Assembly: GCF_000429445.1 (NCBI RefSeq)
Contig: NZ_KE386904.1
Span: 62,001 to 126,000 of the forward strand
Reading direction: 5' to 3'
Length of the DNA stretch: 64,000 nt
DNA from: Algoriphagus terrigena DSM 22685
GTDB taxonomy: Bacteria > Bacteroidota > Bacteroidia > Cytophagales > Cyclobacteriaceae
Below are positions 17,249 to 26,073 of the stretch, piece after piece; position 1 is the stretch's first letter, and each line of letters starts with the position of its first letter. The notes beneath the pieces were generated by a model, which saw only the letters and a program-made list of their open reading frames with translations, did no database searches and was not told the origin of the DNA. The translations under genes and the position numbers were made by a program.

Positions 17249-17962
17249 TTAGTCAAACTTGATGGTGGACAGGTAATGCGGAAACATCTCTTTCCAAAGC
17301 TCCCAGTCGTGAAGGCGGTTTTGCCGGACATCAAACCAGTGCCCCACTCCTTTTTGCTCGAGCACAGCATGAAGCTTCAGATTGGCGTCGAAACAAATAT
17401 CCCAATTGGAGGTCCCCAAAGCGATCTTCATATTCCAAAGCTCATGATCCTGAAGATCCCTCAAATATTCGAGGGGACTGTTATAGAAAATGTCGTCGTG
17501 CTGATATCCTTCCATGAAGCTTCGGATATCAAAGGCTCCGCTCATACTGAATAGGTGGCTCACGTATCCAGGATGCCGAAAAGCGAAGTTGGCAGCATGG
17601 TACCCCCCAAAACTGCAGCCGGCCATTGCGACCTTGGCTGTGCCGGTATTCAGCCTGACTCGCTCCACCAGCTCATGGCAGATCATCTTGTCGTAAGCCA
17701 TGTGTTGTGCGATCCGCTGATGTGGATGGATTCCTTTGTTATAGAAACTCTGCCTGTCGTTGCTTTCCGGACAAAATATCTGCACCAGTCCCTGCTCGAT
17801 AAACCAGTGCGCCGATCCTATCAGACCCATGTCACGGTTTTCATGAAACGAGCCCATGGACGTGGGGAAAAGTATCACAGGATACCCTGAATGACCAAAA
17901 ACCAGCATTTCTACATCCCTGTTTAGGTGTGGGGAATGCCACTTCAAATACTCTTCTTTCAT
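17249..17962 (-). CDS. Esterase-D-like alpha/beta hydrolase (COG4947 type)
   Basis: 237 residues with no signal peptide, so probably cytoplasmic. The nucleophile motif AGCSFGGY places Ser117; the Asp is probably 188 or 192 (SNWDICFD), and His218 is in RLHDWELW, the typical esterase-D ending. These enzymes cleave carboxyl or thioester bonds of small molecules. It is the first gene of the six-gene ligase operon and starts directly against dispersed element R2. A 29-codon ORF inside R2 overlaps its ATG. Confidence 0.85.
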   Translation of the reverse strand: MKEEYLKWHSPHLNRDVEMLVFGHSGYPVILFPTSMGSFHENRDMGLIGSAHWFIEQGLVQIFCPESNDRQSFYNKGIHPHQRIAQHMAYDKMICHELVERVRLNTGTAKVAMAGCSFGGYHAANFAFRHPGYVSHLFSMSGAFDIRSFMEGYQHDDIFYNSPLEYLRDLQDHELWNMKIALGTSNWDICFDANLKLHAVLEQKGVGHWFDVRQNRLHDWELWKEMFPHYLSTIKFD

Positions 17963-18048
17963 CTGTTTGCAATTGATTTTTTATGGTCAGTTGGAATACC
18001 CTGAATAATCATTTTCCTCTGTGAAAACTTTTCTCGTGGGCATTTCAT
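17959..18048 (-). CDS. Possible 29-residue leader ORF inside repeat R2
   Basis: An ATG at 18048 opens a frame reading MKCPREKFSQRKMIIQ and on to IANR. Its TGA (17961-17959) overlaps the esterase ATG in an ATGA arrangement. The same position in R5 stops after four codons (MKYP), and in R1 the four-codon MKYP ORF overlaps the next gene's ATG. So the peptide itself is not conserved, but the stop-start overlap occurs in two copies. It may be a translational-coupling leader or only a by-product of the repeat. Confidence 0.3.
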   Translation of the reverse strand: MKCPREKFSQRKMIIQGIPTDHKKSIANR

Positions 18049-18145
18049 CTGTTTATAATTTGTCTCGATGGCCACATGGAATCTCGCATGGAATACAATC
18101 ATCCCATTATATGTCACTTAAGACATGCTCGATTTCATTAGCTGA
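17963..18145 (-). repeat. Dispersed 5' leader element, copy R2 (double form)
   Basis: It holds two tandem leader-like units, each ending in CATCTGTTT (17960-17968 and 18046-18054) followed by an ATGGTCAGTTGGAAT- or ATGGCCACATGGAAT-like block. The far end carries GACATGCTCGATTTCATTA (18122-18140), shared with R3 and R1. It lacks the GC palindrome of R1, R3 and R4. It lies directly against the esterase start codon. Confidence 0.7.
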
Positions 18146-18243
18146 ATTTTGACCGAAAAAACTGGATTCGGTTCTGTTACCAAATACTAGTCAAAATTCA
18201 ATAAAAAGAAAAGAATCAAAGGAAAGCGAAGGTCAAGGAATGG

Positions 18244-18765
18244 TTAAATTCTGACTTCAGCGGATTTAGAAGCTAAATATTTCCTCGAAAACGAATTTGA
18301 GAGAAGGCCAAAGACTAGCACAACCAGCAAAACTACAACCAACACCCACTTGGATGTGGTGAAAAGGGAAGCGACCGAAGCCATCGACATATTCTGCACC
18401 GGGTAAAGTGCCAAAATCTTCAACACCGAAAGGTTTTCAAATAGGTCCATGACCAAAACCCCAAAAGGCAACCAAGCCACTTTGGTGTTTTTCAAAAGTC
18501 TGATCAGGAGTCCCGAAAAAAGAAGAAAGTACACCGCCATGTAAGGCATATCCAATGCCCAAATTCCGATTCGATACGTCTCCCGCTGGCTCAGATCCAT
18601 CTTTGCCAGCGCCCCATACGCATCATCAGCCGAATAGGCAAACATCAAGTCCAGGGCATGTTCCTTGGGCATCGTGGAGCTCAAGAGAAAGTTGAACAAC
18701 AGAAAAAGACCTGCCAGCAAACACAGGCTTCCCGGTTTGCTGAGCGATTGAAAAAATTGTTTCAT
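18244..18765 (-). CDS. Four-helix integral membrane protein, function unknown
   Basis: 173 residues with hydrophobic stretches near residues 12-30, 70-90, 96-116 and 136-156. No signature I recognise. A loop of charged residues between the first and second helices (LDLMFAYSADDAYGALAKMD) would face the periplasm or cytoplasm. It is not part of the ligase operon because R2 and about 100 further bases separate them. Probably a small Bacteroidota-specific protein. Confidence 0.6.
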   Translation of the reverse strand: MKQFFQSLSKPGSLCLLAGLFLLFNFLLSSTMPKEHALDLMFAYSADDAYGALAKMDLSQRETYRIGIWALDMPYMAVYFLLFSGLLIRLLKNTKVAWLPFGVLVMDLFENLSVLKILALYPVQNMSMASVASLFTTSKWVLVVVLLVVLVFGLLSNSFSRKYLASKSAEVRI

Positions 18766-18863
18766 AGTTAAAAATTTGAACTGTCCAAAAACAACAAGCA
18801 GTATAGCAACTACGCTACATCTGGCAATTTGGACTATCGGGAGTGCAACTTTTTTTTTTGCAA

Positions 18864-19385
18864 TCAGATTTCAGGATCAGAAAACCACTGCGAATACATC
18901 GGGTAATTTCTCGCCGTTCTCAGGATCACCTCCCGCATCTCCGGCCCGATTTCTTTCAGCTTTCTTGCCGGCGTGCCACCGTAGATCGAATTTGATTCCA
19001 CCACCGTTCCTGCCAATACCACAGCTCCAGCGGCTACGACCGAATCCGAGTGGATCACAGCCCCATCCATCACGATTGCGCCCATGCCAATTAAAACGCG
19101 GTCATGAATTGTACAACCATGGACGATGGCATTGTGCGCAATGGAAACCTGGCTACCGATATAGGTCGGAGCACGTTGGTAAGTGCAATGAATCACCACG
19201 CCGTCCTGAATATTGGTATCGTCACCGATGCGGATTTCATGCACATCCCCTCGCACGACGGCGTTGAACCAGACCGTGCAGTTCCTGCCCATGACCACGT
19301 CACCTACGATCGTCGCGTTGGGAGCCAACCAGCAATTCTCGCCGATTTCGGGTGACTTTCCTCTTACTTTCATGATCAGGGTCAT
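18864..19385 (-). CDS. Gamma-carbonic anhydrase family protein
   Basis: 173 residues, almost entirely a left-handed beta-helix of hexapeptide repeats with a C-terminal helix (YPMYSQWFSDPEI). The metal-site histidines are visible at VVIHCTYQ, SIAHNAIVHG and the second His of that strand. The trimeric fold binds zinc or iron between subunits. Relatives called Paa-Y or YrdA-like often lack measured carbonic anhydrase activity, so hydration of CO2 is likely but unproven. It may start at residue 5 (MKVRGK), the more usual position. No operon partner. Confidence 0.85.
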   Translation of the reverse strand: MTLIMKVRGKSPEIGENCWLAPNATIVGDVVMGRNCTVWFNAVVRGDVHEIRIGDDTNIQDGVVIHCTYQRAPTYIGSQVSIAHNAIVHGCTIHDRVLIGMGAIVMDGAVIHSDSVVAAGAVVLAGTVVESNSIYGGTPARKLKEIGPEMREVILRTARNYPMYSQWFSDPEI

Positions 19386-19520
19386 GGCTTGCTGTGTTTT
19401 GGTTTCTGAAAAATTCCGGACGAAAATTAGAAATTTTAATCCTCACCCGAACCTTTTTAACTGGAATCAGTTTACGTGTATATACATACAAACTTTTATC
19501 TCAATCAAATCAACATTAGA

Positions 19521-20243
19521 ATGAAACCAACCAATCAAATCGGCTTGTTCATCGCTACCGCAATGATCGCAGTCGCCTGTGGCGGCCCAAGCAACACTGT
19601 CGAAACATCTGAAGCGCAGGAAGTAGCTGTGGCAGAGGGCAAAACCCTCTCAATCGATCCTGCAGCGACTTCAATCTCCTGGAGAGGCTACAAGCCCGGC
19701 GGAGAGCATTTTGGCAAAATCCCTGCTACCCAGGGAGAAGTTACGGTAACGGGTGACCAGGTCACTGCCGGGACTTTCACGTTTGACATCCCGGGACTAA
19801 AGATCGAAGACATGCCTGCTGAAGACGAAAACTACGGCAAACTCTACGGACACCTTCAGTCTGCAGACTTCTTTGATGCAGCAAATCATCCAACCGCCAC
19901 ATTCGAAATCACCGCAGTGGAGCCGTTCAATTCAGGTGATGTGATCGCTGACAAGGAAGAGAGAGCTTCAGAACACGCACCAAAACACGACACTGAACTC
20001 ACTCCTGCCAATCCAACCCACTGGATCAGCGGAAACCTGACCATGAGAGGCACAACCAAAAACATTAAATTCCCCGCTGCTGTAAGCGTAACAAACGGTG
20101 CTGTAACAGCAAAAGCAGGTTTTAACATTGATCGCACCAACTGGGGACTTGCCTACGGTACGGAATCAGATCCAGCCAACATCGCAAAAGACCAGTTCAT
20201 CTACGACAACGTATCTCTGACATTGGACGTGAGCGCCAAATAA
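19521..20243 (+). CDS. YceI-family lipoprotein
   Basis: 240 residues from the ATG at 19521 (the longer frame from 19476 lacks signal-peptide character). The signal ends in the lipobox IAVACGG, so it is a lipoprotein. The rest is the YceI lipocalin-like beta-barrel, recognisable by SISWRGYKPGGEHFGKI near the start and FPAAVSVTNGAVTAKAGFNIDR near the end. YceI barrels bind long isoprenoid or amide-type lipids in the periplasm. A Glu/Lys/His-rich insertion (DKEERASEHAPKHDTE) is unusual for the family. A terminator follows directly. Confidence 0.9.
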   Translation: MKPTNQIGLFIATAMIAVACGGPSNTVETSEAQEVAVAEGKTLSIDPAATSISWRGYKPGGEHFGKIPATQGEVTVTGDQVTAGTFTFDIPGLKIEDMPAEDENYGKLYGHLQSADFFDAANHPTATFEITAVEPFNSGDVIADKEERASEHAPKHDTELTPANPTHWISGNLTMRGTTKNIKFPAAVSVTNGAVTAKAGFNIDRTNWGLAYGTESDPANIAKDQFIYDNVSLTLDVSAK

Positions 20244-20263
20244 AAACCAAAACCACAATGATT

Positions 20264-20298
20264 AAAGAGGGATTCTGCGGAATTCCTCTTTTTTTTGC
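20264..20298 (+). terminator. Terminator of the YceI gene
   Basis: Stem AAAGAGG / CCTCTTT with a partly paired interior (GATTC/GAATT) and a run of eight T. Confidence 0.85.
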
Positions 20299-20304
20299 CC
20301 TGCG

Positions 20305-21555
20305 ATGAATGCCTTTACCCATTTTTATCCTTTTCCCAAGAGCGAGTTCATTCCTATTCTGCTCCATTGGGCGAGTCAAAAGTTTAATTTCTTAGCCTAT
20401 TTCGAAGGAAACGGCCACTCCTATCCGCAAGCCCCCTTTCAGAATTTGTTTTTTGCAGGAGATAGAGAACTATCTGAGGCGGAATTGTTTGACAAGGCGA
20501 TTGGCGGCCAGAAAGTTGGCATCCTTGGCTATGATTTCAAAAATCAGGTTGAGGCCCTGAAAAGCGAAAACCCTGAATTTTTCCAACTGCCCGATCTTTG
20601 TTTTTTTGAACCGGAATTATCGTTCGCAGTCACGGAAGATGGTTTCTATTCCAGAGAACGGCTGCCCGAATCTTGGATCAACGAGCTAAAGGCTTTCATC
20701 CTGCCGGAAGCCGGAAACCTCTCTTGCATCGTCACACCCCAGATTTCCAGAGAAACTTACCTTGACAAGATCCAAATCATCCAAGATGAGATCCGCGAAG
20801 GCAACACTTACGAGGCCAACTTCTGCCAGGCTTTCTCTGGAGAATTCAAATCTTGGGACCCGATCACTGCCTACCTCACACTCAATGAGCTCTCGAAAAT
20901 GCCGTTTTCAGGGCTTTTTAAAGCAAGAAACCAATGGCTGATATCCGCCTCGCCGGAGCGCTTTCTGAAGAAAGAGGGCAGCCGACTCATTGCTCAGCCA
21001 ATCAAAGGAACCATCCATCGCGGTACCAACGACCGTGAAGACGCCGCAAACCGACAAGCGCTTTTGGCCAGCGAAAAAGAACGAGCTGAAAACCTGATGA
21101 TCACGGATTTGACCAGAAATGATCTGGCGAGAGTTTCAAAGACTGGATCAGTTCGGGTCGAGGAGCTTTTTGGAATCTATGCGTTTCCGCGTGTTTTTCA
21201 GATGATCAGCACGGTCAGTTCGGAGATAAGACCGGATACGACTTTCCAAGATGTCATCCATGCCACCTTCCCGATGGGAAGCATGACCGGAGCGCCCAAG
21301 ATCAACACGATGAAGATCATCGAGCGGGACGAAAGCTTCCGTCGAGGATGGTTTTCAGGTGCATTTGGATGGATTGATGAAGATGGCGATTTTGACTTTT
21401 CTGTGGTCATCCGGTCGATCATTGCTGATTTGGAGGTGAAAAAGCTCTATTTTGGAGTGGGCAGTGCGATTACCATTGATGCTTCTGCGATGCAGGAATA
21501 CGAAGAGTGTGCGCTGAAAGCCCAAGCCATCTTGGAACTGCTACGTGGAAACTGA
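20305..21555 (+). CDS. pabB: Aminodeoxychorismate synthase component I
   Basis: Chorismate plus ammonia gives 4-amino-4-deoxychorismate, the first step to p-aminobenzoate and folate. 416 residues. The motif PIKGTIHRG (Lys234) is decisive: PabB carries PIKGT with a nucleophilic lysine, whereas anthranilate synthase carries PIAGT. The C-terminal chorismate-binding signature is visible (SGAFGWIDEDGDFDFSVVIR, then YFGVGSAITIDA). The amidotransferase partner (PabA) and the lyase (PabC) are not in this window. It overlaps dinB by eleven bases. Confidence 0.9.
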   Translation: MNAFTHFYPFPKSEFIPILLHWASQKFNFLAYFEGNGHSYPQAPFQNLFFAGDRELSEAELFDKAIGGQKVGILGYDFKNQVEALKSENPEFFQLPDLCFFEPELSFAVTEDGFYSRERLPESWINELKAFILPEAGNLSCIVTPQISRETYLDKIQIIQDEIREGNTYEANFCQAFSGEFKSWDPITAYLTLNELSKMPFSGLFKARNQWLISASPERFLKKEGSRLIAQPIKGTIHRGTNDREDAANRQALLASEKERAENLMITDLTRNDLARVSKTGSVRVEELFGIYAFPRVFQMISTVSSEIRPDTTFQDVIHATFPMGSMTGAPKINTMKIIERDESFRRGWFSGAFGWIDEDGDFDFSVVIRSIIADLEVKKLYFGVGSAITIDASAMQEYEECALKAQAILELLRGN

Positions 21556-22645
21556 TATTGAATCTCCCGCCCCCGTCCGCAAGATCATCCATGTGGACAT
21601 GGATGCATTTTATGCATCTGTGGAGCAACTGGACCGTCCTGAATGGCGGGGAAAGCCCTTGGTCGTCGGCGGAAATGTAACGCGTGGCGTGGTAGCGGCT
21701 GCAAGCTATGAGGCCAGAAAGTATGGAATCTTTTCGGCGATGTCTTCCGCTTTGGCTGCGAAGAAATGCCCCCATCTCATCTTTGCGCGGCCGAGGTTTT
21801 ATCGATACAAAGAGATCTCGCTCCAGATCCGGGACATCTTCTACGAATACACCGATTTGGTCGAGCCACTTTCACTGGACGAGGCGTTTCTGGACGTCAC
21901 GGAAAACAAGATGGGACTAAAGTCAGCCATCCTCATCGCCAAGCAAATCCGAGCCAAGATCAAAGAGAAAACGGGGCTGAACGCGTCAGCTGGCGTCTCT
22001 TACAATAAGTTTCTGGCCAAGATCGCCTCTGATCTTAACAAACCAAACGGACAGGCGGTGATTCTCCCACAGGACGCGGAGGCTTTTCTGGAAAAGTTAC
22101 CGATCGGCAAGTTCTTCGGGATCGGCAAAGTCACCGCCGAGAAGATGCAGAAACTCGGAATTCACAACGGACTGGACTTGAAGCAATTTTCGCTTCAGTT
22201 TCTGACTAAGAAATTTGGCAAGTCTGGACTCCACTACTTCAATATCGTGCGCGGGATTCACCTTTCGCAAGTGCATCCACATCGCACACGGAAGTCATTG
22301 AGCGCGGAAAGCACCTTTGACAAAGATCTCATCGCATTCCAGGAAATGGAGTCCAAGCTTCGCTATGTATTTGAGGAAGTGATCAGCAGAATCGAGCGGA
22401 GCGGCATCAAAGGAAGAACCGTGACGCTGAAGATCAAGTATTCGGATTTCACCCTACAAACGCGCAGCAAAACGCTGGAACAATATCCGGATCAGGAAAT
22501 GATCTGGACCACGGCGCTCGAACTTTTGAATCAGGAGGAGATTGCAAAACCTGTCCGTCTTTTGGGTTTGGGACTATCCAACCTGAACATCACCGAGGAG
22601 CAGGTGCATTTTGGGCAACAGTTGAAGATCCCGTTTTCAGAATAA
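21545..22645 (+). CDS. dinB: DNA polymerase IV
   Basis: A Y-family translesion polymerase of 366 residues. Catalytic motifs are HVDMDAFYASVEQ (first Asp) and SLDEAFLDVT (second Asp/Glu), followed by the helix-hairpin-helix PIGKFFGIGKVTAEKM and a little-finger domain. It starts with GTG inside the end of pabB; no ATG precedes the first catalytic motif. The coupling to a folate gene is more likely a packing accident than a pathway link. A hairpin terminator follows. Confidence 0.92.
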   Translation: METDIESPAPVRKIIHVDMDAFYASVEQLDRPEWRGKPLVVGGNVTRGVVAAASYEARKYGIFSAMSSALAAKKCPHLIFARPRFYRYKEISLQIRDIFYEYTDLVEPLSLDEAFLDVTENKMGLKSAILIAKQIRAKIKEKTGLNASAGVSYNKFLAKIASDLNKPNGQAVILPQDAEAFLEKLPIGKFFGIGKVTAEKMQKLGIHNGLDLKQFSLQFLTKKFGKSGLHYFNIVRGIHLSQVHPHRTRKSLSAESTFDKDLIAFQEMESKLRYVFEEVISRIERSGIKGRTVTLKIKYSDFTLQTRSKTLEQYPDQEMIWTTALELLNQEEIAKPVRLLGLGLSNLNITEEQVHFGQQLKIPFSE

Positions 22646-22706
22646 ATAACACGCGCGCCCTGCCATTTTGTCCGCATTTTCGTAATTTCGCAACCTGAAA
22701 GAAACT

Positions 22707-22744
22707 TTCCCGGTTTGATTGTCTTCCAACCCGGCGGTTTTTTA
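22707..22744 (+). terminator. Probable terminator of dinB
   Basis: CCGGTTTG (22710-22717) pairs with CAACCCGG (22727-22734) with one mismatch, then a six-T run. Confidence 0.5.
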
Positions 22745-22767
22745 CCCAACAAAAGTAAACTCCATTC

Positions 22768-24243
22768 ATGGATCTGATTAAAGACATCGACATCATCACT
22801 GCGGAAGAGGCTCAGGCCTGCGATTACAAAACCACCACAGACGAAAATACCGGCAAAACCAAGAAACTTTACATCGAAAGCTATGGCTGCCAGATGAATT
22901 TTGCGGACTCGGAGATCGTCGCTTCCATCATGAAAGAGAATGGTTTTGACACCACTTCTGACTTTCTGCAAGCCGATGTGATCTTTTTGAATACCTGTTC
23001 GATTCGTGAAAAAGCCGAGCTGACTGTAAGAAAGCGTCTCACTGATTTTCAAAGAGCAAAAAAGGCTAAACCTGAATTGACCATCGGTGTACTCGGCTGC
23101 ATGGCAGAGAGATTGAAAGAAAACCTCCTTCAGGAGGAAAAAATCGTGGACGTGGTCGTCGGCCCAGACGCCTATCGGGATCTCCCCAATCTGGTTTCCG
23201 CCGCTGAGGATGGACAGAAGGGTGTCAACACCTTCCTTTCCCGCGAGGAAACCTACGCAGACATCGCTCCAGTCCGGTTGAATTCCAACGGAGTTACAGC
23301 CTTCATCTCCATCATGAGAGGTTGTGATAACATGTGTTCGTTTTGCGTGGTGCCATTTACCAGAGGAAGAGAGCGCAGCCGCGATCCGCATTCGATCGTG
23401 GCGGAAGCACAGGACTTGTTCTCAAAAGGATACAAAGAAGTGACCCTGCTCGGCCAAAACGTGGACAGCTACAAATGGTCGCCTGAAGAAAACAACAAAG
23501 CACGGCTGAATAAGAAAGAGGAGGAAGTTACCCAAGTGGTGAACTTTGCCCACCTGCTCGAGATGGTAGCTCAGGTGAGCCCATACCTGCGGGTGCGCTT
23601 CTCGACTTCCCATCCCAAAGACATCACCGATGAGGTCCTTCACACGATGAAGAAGTACGACAACATCTGCAAATACATCCACCTGCCGGTACAAAGTGGA
23701 AACAGTCGCATGCTGGATTTGATGAACCGAACCTATGACCGGGAATGGTATCTCAATCGAGTCACCGCCATCCGGGAAATTCTGGGCGAAGAATGCGGCA
23801 TTTCTTCCGATATGATCACGGGATTTTGCACAGAGACGGAAGAAGAACATCAGGACACCCTGTCACTCATGGACATCGTGAAGTTTGATTTCTCTTACAT
23901 GTTTTTCTATTCCGAGCGTCCGGGCACTTTGGCCGCCAAGAAATTTGAAGACGACATCCCGCTGGAAATCAAAAAAAGAAGATTGGCAGAGGTCATCACC
24001 AAGCAGGCTGAACTTTCATCAGAGCGAAACAAACTTGACTTTGGCCAAGAACAGCTGATCTTAATCGAAGGAACTGCCAAGAAATCCGACCAACAATTGC
24101 GAGGAAGAAACTCGGCCAACAAAGTCGTGATCATCCCAGCCGACCATGCTAAAAAAGGAGATTACGTCCGGGTGAAAATAATCGAAGTATCACAAGCAAC
24201 GTTGTTTGGGGAGGTTTTGGAAGTAAATCCGATCCTTCTATGA
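22768..24243 (+). CDS. miaB: tRNA-2-methylthio-N6-dimethylallyladenosine synthase
   Basis: A radical-SAM methylthiotransferase that adds the ms2 group to i6A37 in tRNA. 491 residues. The N-terminal UPF0004 iron-sulfur cysteines are Cys41 (YGCQMN), Cys77 (NTCSIRE) and Cys111 (LGCMAE). The radical-SAM CxxxCxxC is Cys186, Cys190 and Cys193 (RGCDNMCSFCVVP). The TRAM domain covers the end. It overlaps the sigma-54 activator gene by four bases and so opens a run of tightly packed genes. Confidence 0.95.
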   Translation: MDLIKDIDIITAEEAQACDYKTTTDENTGKTKKLYIESYGCQMNFADSEIVASIMKENGFDTTSDFLQADVIFLNTCSIREKAELTVRKRLTDFQRAKKAKPELTIGVLGCMAERLKENLLQEEKIVDVVVGPDAYRDLPNLVSAAEDGQKGVNTFLSREETYADIAPVRLNSNGVTAFISIMRGCDNMCSFCVVPFTRGRERSRDPHSIVAEAQDLFSKGYKEVTLLGQNVDSYKWSPEENNKARLNKKEEEVTQVVNFAHLLEMVAQVSPYLRVRFSTSHPKDITDEVLHTMKKYDNICKYIHLPVQSGNSRMLDLMNRTYDREWYLNRVTAIREILGEECGISSDMITGFCTETEEEHQDTLSLMDIVKFDFSYMFFYSERPGTLAAKKFEDDIPLEIKKRRLAEVITKQAELSSERNKLDFGQEQLILIEGTAKKSDQQLRGRNSANKVVIIPADHAKKGDYVRVKIIEVSQATLFGEVLEVNPILL

Positions 24244-25520
24244 TCACACCCTCAGAAATTCAAAGCGTCAAGCAACGCTTCGGCATCATCGGCAACAGCC
24301 CCCTACTCAATCAGGCAATCCTGGTCGCGATGCAGGCGTCCCCGACCGACATGACCGTCCTGATTACTGGGGAAAGCGGAAGCGGGAAAGAAAGCTTCTC
24401 CAAGATCATCCATTCGCTTTCACTGCGAAAGCATGGCAAATTCATCGCCATCAACTGTGGAGCAATCCCTGAAGGAACGATTGATTCGGAGCTTTTCGGT
24501 CACGAAAAAGGCTCCTTCACCGGCGCTCACGAGGCCAGAAAGGGCTATTTCGAAGTCACCGACGGAGGCTCCATCTTCCTCGATGAGATCGGCGAGATGC
24601 CCCTCGGCACCCAAGCGAGACTGCTCCGCGTACTGGAAAACGGCGAGTTCATCAAAGTGGGCTCGTCCAAAGTCCAGAAAACCAACGTCCGCGTCATCAC
24701 CGCTACCAACGTCAACTTGCTCAAGGCAGTGGAGAAAGGTAAGTTCCGCGAGGACCTCTATTACCGTCTGAACACGGTTCCGATCTATGTTCCGCCATTG
24801 CGGGAGCGCGGTGAGGACGTGGTGCTGCTTTTCCGCAAGTTCACGGGGGATTTTTCTGAAAAATACCACGTCAAACCCATCAGTTTGGATGCAGAAGCGC
24901 AAGTTTTATTGATGCGTTACGCATTCCCCGGCAACATCCGACAGCTGAAAAACATTGCCGAGCAAATCTCTCTTTTGGAGGAAAACAGGGAGGTCAATGC
25001 ACAGACCTTGTCGAGATACCTGCCTGCGGACGCAAGTCGCCTTCCGATGGCCTTGGGCTCTGGTGGCAAGGGAGAGCAAAGCGACTTTTCGGAACGGGAT
25101 CTTCTGTACAAAGTCCTTTTCGACATGAAAAAAGACATGAACGACCTCAAAAAACTCGTTTTGGAGTCCTTTCAAAATGGCGGAATGAACTCCTCGATCA
25201 TGCAAAAGCATCAAGGCCTTTTCGAAGATCTCGATGCTGGTTTTTCGCAGAAAGAAAACATGGACAGCGGAAGTTCCTTTCCTTTGGTCTTGGAATCACA
25301 GAAAAACGCGTCGATCAACAACGAAGATTACGAGGAGGACGCCATCGAGGACATCATCCATGAGGAAGACGACAATTCGCTTTCCTTGGAAAAAAAGGAG
25401 AAAGAAATGATCCTGAAAGCGCTTCGAAAGCACAACAACAAGAGAAAGTACGCCGCGGGCGATTTGGGGATTTCCGAACGCACGCTTTACCGTAAGATCA
25501 AACAGTATGAGATTGAGTAA
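24240..25520 (+). CDS. Sigma-54-dependent Fis-type transcription activator without receiver domain
   Basis: 426 residues. The AAA+ domain starts almost at the N-terminus: Walker A GESGSGKES (44-52), L1 loop GSFTGA (91-96, Ser instead of the usual Ala), Walker B GGSIFLDEIGEMP, and the arginine-finger region LRERGEDV. A linker of roughly 110 residues follows, with acidic stretches. The C-terminal Fis helix-turn-helix is LGISERTLYRKIKQ. With no N-terminal sensing domain, activity must be set by level, by the linker or by a partner. It overlaps both neighbours, miaB by four bases and lptE by fourteen. Confidence 0.9.
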   Translation: MITPSEIQSVKQRFGIIGNSPLLNQAILVAMQASPTDMTVLITGESGSGKESFSKIIHSLSLRKHGKFIAINCGAIPEGTIDSELFGHEKGSFTGAHEARKGYFEVTDGGSIFLDEIGEMPLGTQARLLRVLENGEFIKVGSSKVQKTNVRVITATNVNLLKAVEKGKFREDLYYRLNTVPIYVPPLRERGEDVVLLFRKFTGDFSEKYHVKPISLDAEAQVLLMRYAFPGNIRQLKNIAEQISLLEENREVNAQTLSRYLPADASRLPMALGSGGKGEQSDFSERDLLYKVLFDMKKDMNDLKKLVLESFQNGGMNSSIMQKHQGLFEDLDAGFSQKENMDSGSSFPLVLESQKNASINNEDYEEDAIEDIIHEEDDNSLSLEKKEKEMILKALRKHNNKRKYAAGDLGISERTLYRKIKQYEIE

Positions 25521-26043
25521 GCGTTTGTTCCCATTGCTGGTTTTGGCTTTGTTCGGACTTCAGGCCTGTGCGGTGAAGTACAGCTTCACGGGAACGAACA
25601 TTAACTACGAATTGGTGAAGACTTTCTCCGTCGAAAACTTCTTCAACGATTCCGGCGGAGGCCCAGCAAATATGGAGCAGCGCTTTACCGAAGCGTTCAA
25701 AGAATACTATCAGCGAAACACGCAACTGGAACTGGCGCGTACCAATGGAGATCTGCAGTTTTCCGGCGCGATCACTAGATACTCCCTGACCCCTCAGGCG
25801 GCAGTGTCCAGCGGAGACCCCAATCTCCCAGACCGCGCGGGCCAGATGAGATTGACGATCACGGTCGAGGTGGAATACATCAACCTGAGCAACGAGGAAG
25901 AAAGTAAAACGCAACCTTTTACGTTCTTCAAGGATTACGATCCTAGAAATGTCACCTTGCTGGACGTCGAAAACATTCTCGTAGAGGAAATTTTCGAGGT
26001 AATCATCCAGGATATCTTCACAGCCACGGTGGCCAACTGGTAA
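25507..26043 (+). CDS. lptE: LPS assembly lipoprotein LptE
   Basis: 178 residues. The signal ends in LQACAVKYSF, giving a lipidated Cys. The rest matches Bacteroidota LptE in length and in the TGTNINYELVKTFSVENF opening. LptE plugs the LptD barrel that inserts lipopolysaccharide into the outer leaflet. Its ATG lies 14 bases inside the end of the sigma-54 activator gene, an arrangement I know from other Cytophagales. Confidence 0.85.
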   Translation: MRLSKRLFPLLVLALFGLQACAVKYSFTGTNINYELVKTFSVENFFNDSGGGPANMEQRFTEAFKEYYQRNTQLELARTNGDLQFSGAITRYSLTPQAAVSSGDPNLPDRAGQMRLTITVEVEYINLSNEEESKTQPFTFFKDYDPRNVTLLDVENILVEEIFEVIIQDIFTATVANW

Positions 26044-26073
26044 TTTTGCTATCTTGAATCCAAAACCCGGACA

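Noticed and set aside
22531..23391. 286-codon minus-strand frame across dinB and miaB
   Set aside because: It is antisense to two genes with full catalytic motifs. No signal peptide or domain is visible, so it is a shadow frame.
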